Below, one piece after another: positions 49,700-59,818 of a stretch of DNA of 64,000 bases. Where the stretch lies: NCBI GenBank assembly GCA_016721465.1, contig JADKIA010000008.1:526325-590324 (forward strand). Direction: 5' to 3'. A program made the translations under genes and the position numbers. Origin of the DNA: Ideonella sp. Its GTDB lineage: Bacteria > Pseudomonadota > Gammaproteobacteria > Burkholderiales > Burkholderiaceae_C. The notes under the pieces are model-generated. The model had not been told where the DNA came from. It worked only from the letters and a program-made list of their open reading frames with translations, and made no database searches. Each line of letters begins with the position of its first letter. The stretch's first letter is position 1.

Positions 49700-50930
49700 C
49701 TAGAGCTTGACCGGTCCGCCGACGGAAGGCACGCCCACCTGCGACGCCGCCTCTCGCGCCTGCTGTTGGCGCGTGCGGTCCACGTACTGGTCGGCGCGCG
49801 CCAGCTGGTCGCGGATGATGGCGTTGTTCTGCCCCATCACGTCGATCGCCTTGGTGCGGAAGTTGTCCATCGCGTCCATGGCCTGGAAGGTCTGGTCGAA
49901 CATCTCCTTCATCTTGTCGATGCCCAGCATGGGGTTCTGCGCAAACTGCGTGGTCTGGTCGACATGCTGGTTGAGCTGACGGCCGGTCTCGCTGATCAGG
50001 TTGCCGATGGTGGCGTTCACGCCCGACAGCATCTCCATCACCTTGATCTGGTTGCCGGTGGCGCGGGCCACGGTCTGCGCCACGGCCAGGGCGCTCATGC
50101 CGGTGGTGGCCACGCGGGTGCAGCCGTTCATCATTTCGCGGCCGGTCTTCTTCAGCACATCCAGCGCCAGGTAGCCGTTGATGCACACCGCCTGCTGGGT
50201 CTGGATGTCCTGCAGGTTCTGCCGGGCATAGAAGAGCACCTCCTGGCGCAGCGCCTGGGCGCGCTGCGGGTCGCTGGTTTCGAGCGCGGCCACCTTCTCG
50301 GCCAGGCGCGTGTCGAGCTGGCGCGCAAAGTGAGCGGCGCCAGCAAGCTTCTGCATCGCGTCCCACAGCTTGCCTCGCGTGGCCTCGATGTCCACCACGT
50401 CCTTCTGCATGTCGTCGCGCGCGGCGTAGAGCTGCGACATCGAGGTCTTCAGCTGCTCCGCCGCGGTCTGGTACTTGCGAAAGTAGGCTTCCAGCTTGTT
50501 GCCGAAGGGGATCATGCCCAGCAGCTTGCGCGGCTGCATCAGGTCGCCGTCGTTGCCGGGGTTCAGTTCGTCCAGCTGCGCACGGATGTCGGCGATGGCC
50601 TTGTAGGCCGACGTGTCCTCGATGCCGGCGAAGTTGCGCTGCATGAAGCGGCCCTGCATCAGGCTGGACGCATTGGACACCTCCTCGCGGCCCAGTGCGA
50701 AGGCGCTGTCCAGCCGCGACTTGAAGGCGTCGGAATGAATGTCCTCGGTGGCCAGCGCGTCGATGAAGCGCAGCACCTGCTGGTCCACCGCCCGCATCGC
50801 TTGGGCTTCAGCGGCACGGCCTCGCGGCTGGATTCGGCCGGCACCGGGCTGATGACCTCGGGCGGCTCCAGCCGGAACGCGGCAGGGCCAAGCTTGCGGA
50901 GGTGGGTGCGGGTGAGGACGGGTTGGTCAT
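49700..50930 (-). CDS. telA: TelA/toxic anion resistance family protein (two frameshifts near the N-terminus)
   Basis: Cytosolic, mostly helical TelA protein of about 410 residues. From residue 50 onward it is intact, with IPFGNKLEAYFRKYQ, MNGCTRVATTGMSALAVAQTVA and IGNLISETGRQLNQHV matching the family. The N-terminal 45 codons (from ATG 50930, MTNPSSPAPTSASLAL) need two frame corrections, near 50880 and 50800. TelA relatives are tied to tellurite and envelope stress, but the mechanism is unknown. It is the last gene of a four-gene operon. Confidence 0.88.
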
Positions 50931-50933
50931 GGG

Positions 50934-51672
50934 TCAGGACTCCTTGGCGGGCGGTGCGCCAGCCGGCAACGCGGCGGACTGGGGGAGGTTGAGCGCCGGC
51001 GACTCGGCTTCGAGCGCCAGGCCCGGCAGGGCGGCGGCCTCGCCGAACTTCTGTTTCAGGAACTTGGAATGCACCAGGAAGGCATGCGCGTCCTGCGAGG
51101 GCCAGGTCGTCGCCGAGCTGGCGCACCCTTGGCTTCGAGCTCGGCGACGGTGTCCTTGAAGGTTTCCTGCGCCGTCTTGCCGTTCTCCAGCACATGGCCG
51201 GTGGCGCAGGCCGCCGGGATCGACAGGTAGGTGTTCAGCGCTTCCGGGCAGGTAGCGGATGGCGATGTGGCGGGCATGGAAGCTGTCCTGCAGCGACAGG
51301 CTGCCGCGCGAGCGCTCCCATTGCTGCAACAGGCCGTCGAGCGCCTTGCACAGGTCCAGCACGCGGGCCTGCAGGCTGGCCGGGATGCGGTTGTCGGGGT
51401 TGTGCTCGGTGAGCCGGCGCACGCCGTTCAGCGCGCGCTCCATGGCTTCACGCGCATCGCCTTCGTCGCTGAACTGCAGCGCTTCCCTCGGGTTCCCGCT
51501 TCGACGGAAAGCCCAGCCACAACCCGCCGCCGACGAAGCCGGCCGCATAGCCCAACGCCGCCACGCCCAGCCCCAAGGTGCCGAGCAGCCCCAGGGCCTT
51601 GAGCACCAGCACCAGGCTGGCCAGCCCCAGGCCGCACCAATTGGCGGGGGAGGTGAGCCAGCGCAGGATCAT
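50934..51672 (-). CDS. Membrane-anchored partner of TelA (XpaC-like, four frameshifts)
   Basis: Starts MILRWLTSPANWCGLGL with two N-terminal membrane helices, then a helical domain with EALQFSDEGDAREAMERAL, GSLSLQDSFHARHIAIRYLP and ALNTYLSIPAACATGH. The frame breaks near 51495, 51250, 51110 and 51095. Corrected length is about 245 residues. Position and helical make-up resemble XpaC-type proteins commonly next to telA, but the match is by context more than sequence. The ATG overlaps the VWA stop (ATGA) and TelA follows after three bases. Confidence 0.65.
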
Positions 51673-53047
51673 TGATAGGCCCGGATGTCCTTGAACACGC
51701 TGTACAGCGGGGTGCGGCGCGCGTCGAACACCTTGCCGCCGGTGGTGGCCACCAGGTCGTTCAGCGCGGCCGGGTTGGCCTCGCCGAACAGCACCATGAA
51801 GACAGGGATGCCGCGCACGTCTTCCGGCAGCGCGGCGTAGTCCTGCTTGAAGCGCGCCAGGTCGCGGCCCTTGTTGTTCTCGCCGTCGGTGAAGGCGACC
51901 ACCGAGTATTGGTACTTCGGGTTCCTCTTGCGTTCTTCGAGCATCTGCGTCAGCGCCTGGTACACCGCGTCGTACAAGGCCGTGCCGCCCTTCATCTGCA
52001 GGCCGTCGGCGAAGTTGCGCACCTCGGCCAGCACCTGCTGCTTGGCGTCGCTGTCGGCCTGCAGCTCCACGCCCCGCTGGGCCGCGGTGCCCGCAGGCAC
52101 GGTGAAGGCGGTCAATCCGTAGGGCGTCTCGGAAAAAGGCTGCATCCCCCGCTTCTCGCGGTTGGAAAGCTTGGCGATGCGGCCGGTGAGCGAAGCATCG
52201 GCACCGGCAATGTAGTGGATGGCCTGCACCAGCTGCGCGCGGCGCCCGCCGCCTTCCATGCTGCCGCTGGTGTCCAGCACGAAGGTGCTGGCGATGGGCA
52301 GGCGGAACTCATTGAGGTAGGCCGCGATCAGGCCGTCGGCCAGCGCGCGGTCGGGCGAGAACGGCAGCTCGACGTGCATGCCTTCCTTGGGCAGCAGGTC
52401 GCTCAATTGGGCCGTCAGCTCGGGCTTGATCGGGCGGCGCAGCGTTTGCCGGGCCAGCCACAGTTGGGCGGTCTCGCTCTTCAGGTACTCCACCACCTTC
52501 AGGTAGTCGGCGCGGCGCGCTTCGTCGAGCAGCATGAAGGGGTAGTCGGCGGTGCTCACGCCCTCGTGCGGGTAGATCAGCCGGAGCTTCTCGCGCAACT
52601 TGCCCGAGGCATTGAGCGACAGCAGCCAGCTCTCGTAGTTGATGAAGGCGTTGACGCGCGTGCCCTGTTGCGCGATGAACTGTTCCGACAGGTAGGTGGA
52701 GTTGTCGCCCGGCAGCTTGTAGCCTTTAAACCACGCCGCGTCGGCCTTGGCGTTGCCGGTGAGCACGGCCTCGGTGCTTTCCATCGTCCCGCCGAAGGTG
52801 AAACGCAGCTTCACGCCGGTGGCCTTTTCCACCATCTCCTGCAGCGGCAACACGTCGCGCAGGTCGCTGGTGGCCAGCACCTTGAATTCGGGGGCGGCGA
52901 TGGCCGCGGCCGGTGGTGCCGGCGGCGGTGGCGGCTCTTTGCGGCCGCAGGCGGAGCCCAGCGGGCCCCGCCACCAACATCCAGCAGCAGCGCAAATGTG
53001 GCTTGCGCCCACCTGGGGCGGGCCAGGCTCTTCGGCGGCGAGATCAT
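51669..53047 (-). CDS. Solute-binding-fold plus VWA-domain lipoprotein (frameshift near the N-terminus)
   Basis: About 459 residues. The start region MISPPKSLARPRWAQATFALL needs frame repair (around 52975-53010) to join a lipoprotein-like signal ending GSACGRKEPPPPPAP. A periplasmic-binding-protein-like domain (about 45-245: EFKVLATSDLRDVLP, FTFGGTMESTEAVLTG) is followed by a von Willebrand A domain with an intact MIDAS: DTSGSMEGG, GGTALYDAV and FTDGENNKG. It should bind a divalent metal and a ligand in the periplasm. Both ends overlap neighbours by four bases. Such fused proteins are known by annotation, but without assigned function. Confidence 0.85.
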
Positions 53048-54171
53048 TGCGTCATCTCCTTGGAAACCAGGTCGATCATCTCGGCCATGATGTCGAACGA
53101 CGGCGGGTCCACCACTTCGGTGACCCGCGGCTGCACGGCCAGGCCGGTGGGCTTGACCGAGTTGACGAAGCGCTCGGTGTCGGCAATGCGAAAGCCGTAT
53201 TCCACCGCGATGCCCTGCAGCTCGGCATTGTTGGTCAGCAGCTCACCCAGCGCCTTGGCGCGCTCGTTGGTGGCCACGAACACCACCTTGTTGACGATGG
53301 TGGGCAGCGGGTACATCAACACCATGTCGGCGCCCACGCCCTTCTTGGCCAGCGCGTGGCTCACCAGCTGGTTTTCGTAGATGAAGGCCATCGGCGTCTT
53401 GCCGATGCCGATGGCGACGTAGTCGTCGAAATTGCCGTTCACGTAGTTTTCTTGATAGCCTTGGCGCTTGAACAACTCGGCCAGCTTGGCCGCATCGGCC
53501 TGTGCGCCGGCACGGTCGGTGACCAGATCACCGTGCAGGGCGTAGCTGGTGAGCGCCAGGTACATGGCGGCGGAGTTGCTGCGCCGCACGTCGGTGGTGG
53601 ACACGAGCACGGCGCGCGACACATCGTAGCCGCTCGAATCCTTCAGATCCTTCCAGCGCTTCTTGGCCAGCATCAGGGCGGTGAGCTTGGCCATGTCCAC
53701 CGCATAGACCTTGGGCTGCATCGGCGTGGCCAGGCCATTGGCCACCAGGATCTTGGCGATCGGCTCCCACGAGGCAATGACCAGCGGCGTGTGGAAGGGC
53801 GACACGGGCGCGGTGGGGATGTTGGCCTTGCGCGCCGCGTCGGCGATCTGGTTGGCCGCCACCACCCCGCTGGGGAAGAAGAAGTCGGGCGTGGCGCCGG
53901 CCACCACCTTGCCGGCCATGTCGCGGCTGCCCACCCGCGCCACATGCACCGGCAGGCGGTTGGCGGCCAGCACCCGCTGCACGCGCTCGTCCTTGAAGTA
54001 GGGCTCCACGTCCACCGCGATCAGCCCTTCCAGTGCGGTGGTGTTGGCCACGGCGATGGCTTCGCGCTTCTGTGCCGACTCCAGTTGGTGCCCGCGCAGC
54101 GACCAGGTGAGCGCGCCGCCGAACAAGACCAGCAGCAGCAGCGTGACGACGATCTTGACCGGCTTGGACAT
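53044..54171 (-). CDS. Membrane-anchored solute-binding-like protein
   Basis: A 375-residue protein with one N-terminal membrane anchor (MSKPVKIVVTLLLLVLFGGAL) and a large periplasmic region resembling a type-2 solute-binding fold (DFFFPSGVVAANQIADAARK, LVIASWEPIAKILVANG, YGFRIADTERFVNSV). No transporter genes are present. It is the first gene of the SBP-VWA-TelA operon; its stop overlaps the next start. An in-frame ATG at 54183 is an alternative start. Ligand unknown. Confidence 0.75.
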   Translation of the reverse strand: MSKPVKIVVTLLLLVLFGGALTWSLRGHQLESAQKREAIAVANTTALEGLIAVDVEPYFKDERVQRVLAANRLPVHVARVGSRDMAGKVVAGATPDFFFPSGVVAANQIADAARKANIPTAPVSPFHTPLVIASWEPIAKILVANGLATPMQPKVYAVDMAKLTALMLAKKRWKDLKDSSGYDVSRAVLVSTTDVRRSNSAAMYLALTSYALHGDLVTDRAGAQADAAKLAELFKRQGYQENYVNGNFDDYVAIGIGKTPMAFIYENQLVSHALAKKGVGADMVLMYPLPTIVNKVVFVATNERAKALGELLTNNAELQGIAVEYGFRIADTERFVNSVKPTGLAVQPRVTEVVDPPSFDIMAEMIDLVSKEMTQ

Positions 54172-54232
54172 GGGGGGATGCAACCCGTTGAAATCGAAGA
54201 GCCGGCGGGATCATACGGCGCGGGCCGCCCGC

Positions 54233-54238
54233 GATAAT
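54233..54238 (+). promoter_or_regulatory. -10 box for a probably leaderless hemE transcript
   Basis: GATAAT ends seven bases before the hemE ATG at 54245, placing the start of transcription on the start codon. No Shine-Dalgarno is present. The 61-base spacer must also hold the promoter of the divergent SBP-VWA-TelA operon. Confidence 0.45.
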
Positions 54239-54244
54239 CGACGC

Positions 54245-55365
54245 ATGAACGCCGCCCTGCAAAACGACACCTTCCTGCGCGCCTGCCTGCGCCAGCCCAC
54301 CGACCACACGCCGCTTTGGCTGATGCGCCAAGCTGGGCGCTACCTGCCCGAATACAAGGCCACCCGCGTGAAGGCGGGCAACAGCTTCATGGGCCTGGCC
54401 ACCAACCCGCAATACGCCACCGAGGTGACCTTGCAGCCGCTGGACCGCTTTGCGCTCGACGCGGCGATCCTGTTCTCAGACATCCTCACCGTGCCCGACG
54501 CCATGGGCTTGGGCCTGAGCTTCGGCGCGGGCGAGGGACCGCGGTTCGCCCACCCGGTGCGCGACGAGGCCGACGTGGCCAGGTTGGCCATTCCGGACAT
54601 GGACAAGCTGCGCTATGTGTTCGATGCGGTCACCTCCATCCGCAAGGCCCTGCTCACCACCGACCGCCAAGGCCGCCCGGTCGGGCGCGTGCCGCTGATC
54701 GGCTTTAGCGGCAGCCCCTGGACCTTGGCCTGCTACATGGTCGAAGGCGCAGGCTCGGACGATTACCGCCTGGTCAAAACCATGATGTACAGCCGGCCCG
54801 ACCTGATGCACCGCATCCTGGCCGTCACCGCCGACACCGTGGCCCTCTACCTCAATGCCCAGATCGAGGCTGGCGCCCAGGCCGTGATGGTGTTCGATTC
54901 CTGGGGGCGTGCTCGAGCACCGTGCCTTCGAGACCTTCAGCCTGGCCTACACCCGTCGGGTGCTGGCGCAGCTCAAGCGTGAGCACGACGGCCAGCGCGT
55001 GCCCTGCATCGTGTTCACCAAGGGCGGGGGCCTCTGGCTGGAGCAGATCGCTGCCACCGGGGCCGATGTGGTGGGGCTGGACTGGACCTGCGACCTGGGC
55101 CTGGCGCGCCGGCGCGTGGACGATCAGGTGGCGCTGCAAGGCAATCTCGATCCGATGGCCCTGTTCGCGACGCCCGAGGCGGTGGCGGCCGAGGCCCGCG
55201 CGGTGCTCGACGGCTTCGGCCCGCAACGCCGCGCCGATGGGCGCTGCGGCGGCCATGCTGTTCAATCTGGGCCACGGCATCAACCAGCACACCCCGATCG
55301 AGAACGTGCAGGCGCTGGTGGAAACCGTGCATGCCCACTCGCAACACATTCGGCAACAGGGTTGA
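54245..55365 (+). CDS. hemE: Uroporphyrinogen decarboxylase (two frameshifts)
   Basis: Haem pathway enzyme removing four carboxyl groups from uroporphyrinogen III. The N-terminal LWLMRQAGRYLPEY and the catalytic-Asp region DAAILFSDILTVPDAMG are intact. Breaks occur in a G-run near 54905 (restoring a DSWGG-type motif before VLEHRAFETFSLAYTR) and near 55250, before FNLGHGINQHTP. Corrected length is about 374 residues, normal for HemE. The enzyme is essential, so these are almost surely sequence errors. Confidence 0.92.
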
Positions 55366-55716
55366 CCCCAGGCCAAGCCCTTCAATTTCTCTGGGTAAGG
55401 AGTGCTCAGGGCTTGACTTATCCCCAAAATTTGCGTCAGCCCCATGGGGCGGCATCTGCAACGCACTGCACCATGAAGAATCGCGGAAATTCGTGCTAAG
55501 TCTTTGAAAAATAAAAAGATTTTCCGGTGTGCTGCAGGATTGGGCAAACCAGCCGGAGGCGGGCAACATCAAGCACTTAGCGCGTCCGCCAGCAGCTTTC
55601 CCACAAAGTTATCCACAGAAACAGGGGATAGGTGGAAAAGCCGTTTTCAATCATGGACTTAAGTGAGCTTCTTGATGTGTTGCGGCAAAAGCACCCCCGC
55701 TTGAGGGGGTTGGGCC
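55366..55716. other. AT-rich, DnaA-box-bearing spacer between hemE and priA (origin-like)
   Basis: This 351-base gap has no gene and is the most AT-rich stretch in the window. It has a perfect DnaA box TTATCCACA (55609-55617), a one-mismatch box TTATCCCCA (55418-55426), and a run at 55501-55524 whose complement contains AATCTTTTTATTTTTC, resembling the AT-rich 13-mers of E. coli oriC. It ends in C/G runs before priA. It could be a replication origin, a DnaA-titration site or a DnaA-controlled promoter region; GC skew of the whole replicon would tell. Confidence 0.5.
55609..55617 (+). promoter_or_regulatory. Perfect-consensus DnaA box
   Basis: TTATCCACA, the strict DnaA box, about 100 bases upstream of priA. 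By chance a strict 9-mer is rare in DNA this GC-rich. A looser box, TTATCCCCA, lies 191 bases to the left in the same orientation. Confidence 0.6.
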
Positions 55717-57778
55717 GTGCCTGAGGGGGTGCGCACCTCAGTGGCGGTGGAGACCCCGCAGCACAGCGGCCTGGCCGGTGCGCTGGACTATTTGAGCGAG
55801 CACCCGCTGACGCCGGGCACCTTGCTGCGCGTGCCGCTGGGCAAGCGCGACATGCTGGGCATCGTCTGGCATGCCGCCACGCCCGGACACGCAGTGCCCG
55901 ATTCGGGGCACTGCGGCCGGTGGGCCCGGTCTTCGAAGGCCTGCCGCCGCTGCCACCCGCCTGGTTGACCCTGGTCGACTTCGCGGCCGCCTACTACCAA
56001 CGCGGCCTGGGCGAGCTGGCCCTGGCGGTGCTGCCGCCCGAGCTGCGCAAACAGGATGCCCCGGGCCTGGCCAAAAGGCTGGCACGCCTGATCAAGCGAC
56101 TGGACAAGGCAGAACTGGCGCCCGTCGACACCGAGGTGCCCAGACCGGACCTGGGCACGGCGCAGCGCCTGGCGCTGAACGCCATCGAAGCGGCGTTCAC
56201 CCAGCCGCGGCCGCTGCCGCTGCTGTTGCACGGCGTCACCGGCAGCGGCAAGACCGAGGTCTACCTGCGCGCGGCCGAGGCGGTGCTCGACCAGGGCCGC
56301 CAGGTGCTGGTGCTGGTGCCCGAGATCAACCTCACGCCACAACTCGAAGCGCGCTTCGAGCAGCGCTTTCCGGGCCGGCGCCTGGTGGCCATGCACAGTG
56401 GGCTAACTCCGGTGCAGCGGCTGTCGCACTGGTTGCAGGCGCTGCTGGGGCGTGCCGACATCGTGCTGGGCACGCGCCTGTCGGTGTTCGCGCCGCTGCC
56501 CAAGCTGGGCCTGGTGGTCGTCGACGAGGAGCATGACCCGTCCTACAAGCAACAGGAGGGTGCCCGCTATTCGGCGCGCGATCTGGCGGTGTACCGCGCC
56601 CACCGGAGCGCGTGCCGGTGATCCTGGGCTCGGCCACGCCCTCGCTGGAAACCTGGCAGCGCGCGCAGGAAGGACGTTATCAGCTGCTCACGCTCGCGCA
56701 GCGCGTGGGCGACGGCGCGCTGCCGCGCGCGCGCCTGTCCGACATGGGCGTGTTGCCGCGCAGCCAGGCAGCGCCCGTGCTGGCGGCGCTGGTGCTGCAG
56801 TCGCTGCGCGGCGCTGGGCGCGTGGCGAACAGAGCCTGGTCTTCCTCAATCGACGCGGCTACGCGCCGGTGCTGCACTGCGGCGCCTGCGCCTGGAAGAG
56901 CCAATGCCCGCACTGCAGCGCCTGGCGCGTGTTCCACAAGCTCGACCGCACGCTGCGTTGTCACCACTGCGGCTTCACCGAACGGGACCGCGCGCCTGCC
57001 CGGATTGCGGCAACCTGGACATCGCCCCCATCGGCCGCGGCACGGAGCGCCTGGAGGAACACCTGGCCGAGTTGCTGCCCGGCGCCCGCATCGCGCGGCT
57101 CGACGCCGACACCGCGCGCGGCAAGGGTCAGCTCGAAAGCCGCCTGGCCAGGTGCACGCCGGCGAGGTGGACGTGCTGGTGGGCACGCAGATGGTCACCA
57201 AGGGACGACTTCCGGCGCATCACGCTGGTGGTGGCCATCAACCCCGATTCGGCCTTGTTTGCCGCGGACTTTCGAGCACCCGAGCGTCTGTTCTCGCTGC
57301 TGATGCAGGCCGGTGGCCGCGCCGGGCGCGACGCGGCGGCGGCCGAACGCAGCGAGATGTGGATCCAGACCTGGCATCCCCAACACGCCTTGTACGCGGC
57401 CTTGAAGACCCACGACTTTGCCGCATTTGCCGCCAGCCAGCTGGCCGAGCGGCGCGGCGCCGGCCTGCCGCCTTCAGCCACCTGGCGTTGCTGCGTGCCG
57501 AGGCGCGCGATGCCGAGGTGGCCATGGGATTCCTGCGCGCGGCGGCCCTTGCCGCGACGCAGCTGAGCGGCGCCAACGAGGTGATGATCTACCCGCCCGT
57601 GCCGCCCACGGTGCAGAAGGTGGCCGGCATCGAGCGCCTGCAGATGCTCATCGAATGCCCTTCGCGCATGCGCCTGCAGCGCCTGCTGGCCGACTGGCTG
57701 CCGCGCCTGCACGCCGTGCGCGGCGAGCACAAGGGCCTGGCGCGCTGGGCGATCGACGTGGACCCCTTGGCGATCTGA
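55717..57778 (+). CDS. priA: Primosomal replication restart helicase PriA (six or more frameshifts)
   Basis: DEAH-type helicase that reloads the replisome. The pieces in order are: 3'-end-binding domain (SVAVETPQHSGLAGALDYLS, GTLLRVPLGKRDMLGIVW), helicase with Walker A HGVTGSGKTEVYL and the VVDEEHDPSYKQQEG box, zinc ribbons (CGACAWKSQCPHC, CHHCGF, CPDCG), then LMQAGGRAGR and the C-terminal VPPTVQKVAGIERLQMLIE. Frame changes fall near 55915, 56605, 56825, 56995, 57150 and 57480. The start is GTG 55717, with little room for an alternative. The gene is expected to be intact in the cell. Confidence 0.88.
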
Positions 57779-57818
57779 CGGCCATCGGGGGACGGCCGAC
57801 CATGGCCGGCCTGGGCGC

Positions 57819-58566
57819 TCAGACGGGCTCCAGCGTCCAGCGCGTGCCCAGCACCTCCAGCTGCATGCCGTCCACCGCCAACCCCGCGCCGCGGGCAGCG
57901 CCAGCACGGCCTCGGGTTGCGCCACCGCCAGCGTGAAGCCGGCCACGCCATCAGGCGCCGGCGGGGGCGGGCCACGAAATCGGCAAAGCCCTCGGTCAAT
58001 GCAACGCGCCAGCACCCTTGCATGGGCACCGGCGCTGGCCGGCCCAGCACCTGGGCCCAGCGCTGCGCCAACGCCGATGGGTCGACGGCCTGCAAGGCGA
58101 TGCCGCGCACGCGCTGCTGGCCATTCGGCCCTCGCGGCACCCGCCAATGCGGCCCGCCCCAGCGCCAGGCCGCCGCAGGCCTGGGCTCGTCCACCGACAC
58201 GATGGCGCCGCCCACGTCCTTGGGGTGCAGGTGCATGGCGCTGATGTCGTCCAGCTCGATCTGCCACACGCTGCGCACACCCAGTGCGGCAAAGCGCTCG
58301 CGCTCACGCGCCAGGCTGTCGGTCTGAAGGATCAGCATGTAGCCACCATCGCCGTGCCGCGCCAGGTGGCGGCCGCAGGCGGTGTCGGCCCGCACCGGCG
58401 AGATCACCTCGATGAACTGATCGCCGAAGTTGAACACCGCGTTGTCGATTCCGAACTCGGCCACGCCGGGGTCCTGGAATGGTGGCGGCATTTCAAGCAA
58501 CGAGGCCAGCAAGCCACTGCCGCGGCGCAGGTCCTGCGCCGCGAAGACGATCTGACGGATGCGCAT
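57819..58566 (-). CDS. VOC/glyoxalase-like domain protein (two frameshifts)
   Basis: About 248 residues. It starts MRIRQIVFAAQDLRRGSGLL, a standard glyoxalase-like opening, with DNAVFNFGDQFIEVISP following. Near 57965 the frame shifts to PAPDGVAGFTLAVAQPEAVLALPAARG, and near 57885 it shifts again to the end LEVLGTRWTLEPV. It converges with priA, 40 bases apart. Substrate unknown. Confidence 0.75.
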
Positions 58567-58633
58567 GGTGTTGGCCTTTCATCGCGTGAGACCAGCCCCG
58601 ACTCTACGGCGCTTGGTCAGCGACCGCGCTCAG

Positions 58634-59743
58634 CTATGCAGTGCACGCTCGGTGGCGCGACAGCACGGCTGCACGGCGCCATGCGCGCAACCACGTTCTC
58701 ATCGAGCGATCATGGCGTTGCGGTCCCGCACGAGGCTTCCACACCGATCGCGCCAACCGCATCAGGTTGCCGCCAAGCACACGCCGCAGATCCGTGTCGC
58801 TGTAGCCCCAGGTCTGCAGTGTCTGCACGATGCCTTCCAACTGCTCGGGCGCCACCATGCGCACGCCTTTTTCGTACCCCAATTCGGCCGGAAAGGTGTG
58901 CGCCATCTTGGCCAGGTAGTCGTCCATTTCCTGGGCATCGAACACATAGTCCAGACCCAGCGCAACATGTTGCGGTCCGACCAGCTGGGCCACATGGTCG
59001 ACGTGGCGGGCAAAGGTCTCGCTGCTGTTGTCGTTCTGGCCCAGGAAGCTGCCGATGCCGTTGATGCCGACCACACCGCCGGTGGCCGCGCAGGCGCGGA
59101 TCAAGTCGTCCGGGATGTTGCGCGGGTGGGGGTGCACGGCACTGGGGTTGCTGTGCGAGAAGATCACCGGCTTGGTCGCCACGTCGAAGACATCGCGCAC
59201 CGTGCGGTGCCCGGTGTGGCTGCAGCAGACCTGCATGCCCACCCGCTCCATCTCGGCAATCACCTCGCGACCGTAGGCTGTCAGACCGGTGTCCTCGTCC
59301 TGGCAGCCACCACCGACCCGGTTGTTGTTGTTGTAGGCCAGCAGCATCCACCGCACGCCCAGGTCGTGGTACAGCGCCACCAGGCTTGGCTGGTCGGCCA
59401 CTGCGTTGGCGCCTTCGATGTCGAAGCCCACGGCCAGGCGGCCCGTGGCATGCGCGAGCTCGATGTCGTCCGCCGTGCCCATCAACACATACGCTTCGGG
59501 CCGGGCCTTGATCCAGTGGCGCATGCTCGCCAGCGTGCGGATGTGCGCTTCGATGTCCATGTCGCCGAACCCGATGTTGAGCATCACGGCACTGACCCCG
59601 GCCGCCCGGTAGCGCTGCAGCTGAGGCATGAAGGAGCTGTCGTGCGGGCGCCCCACCGGCATGCAGCCGTGGTTGTCCCAGACGACGTTGTCGCGCAGCA
59701 AGTCTGCGGCGTTTGCGCGGGCCGGCGGTGTGGTCGAGTTCAT
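58634..59743 (-). CDS. Membrane dipeptidase-like M19 peptidase
   Basis: A 369-residue zinc amidohydrolase of the renal dipeptidase family. The opening metal motif is DNHGC, with the conserved SHTGHRTVRDV and FSHSNPSAVHPHPRNIPDD segments carrying further metal ligands and GLDYVFDAQEMDDYL near the end. The final 30 residues after LGGNLMRLA look less conserved and may follow an indel. It is divergent from the AraC regulator of the iron-uptake set. Confidence 0.88.
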   Translation of the reverse strand: MNSTTPPARANAADLLRDNVVWDNHGCMPVGRPHDSSFMPQLQRYRAAGVSAVMLNIGFGDMDIEAHIRTLASMRHWIKARPEAYVLMGTADDIELAHATGRLAVGFDIEGANAVADQPSLVALYHDLGVRWMLLAYNNNNRVGGGCQDEDTGLTAYGREVIAEMERVGMQVCCSHTGHRTVRDVFDVATKPVIFSHSNPSAVHPHPRNIPDDLIRACAATGGVVGINGIGSFLGQNDNSSETFARHVDHVAQLVGPQHVALGLDYVFDAQEMDDYLAKMAHTFPAELGYEKGVRMVAPEQLEGIVQTLQTWGYSDTDLRRVLGGNLMRLARSVWKPRAGPQRHDRSMRTWLRAWRRAAVLSRHRACTA

Positions 59744-59818
59744 GCAGGGTGGACCTTAGGCCAGGCGGGGCCAGACTGGGTTAGGCTTGGCACACGGATA
59801 TTTAGGAGCACCGACCGC

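Noticed and set aside
55654..55728. Short ORF starting ATG in the hemE-priA spacer
   Set aside because: About 24 codons with no recognisable product, ending inside the priA start region; more likely chance.
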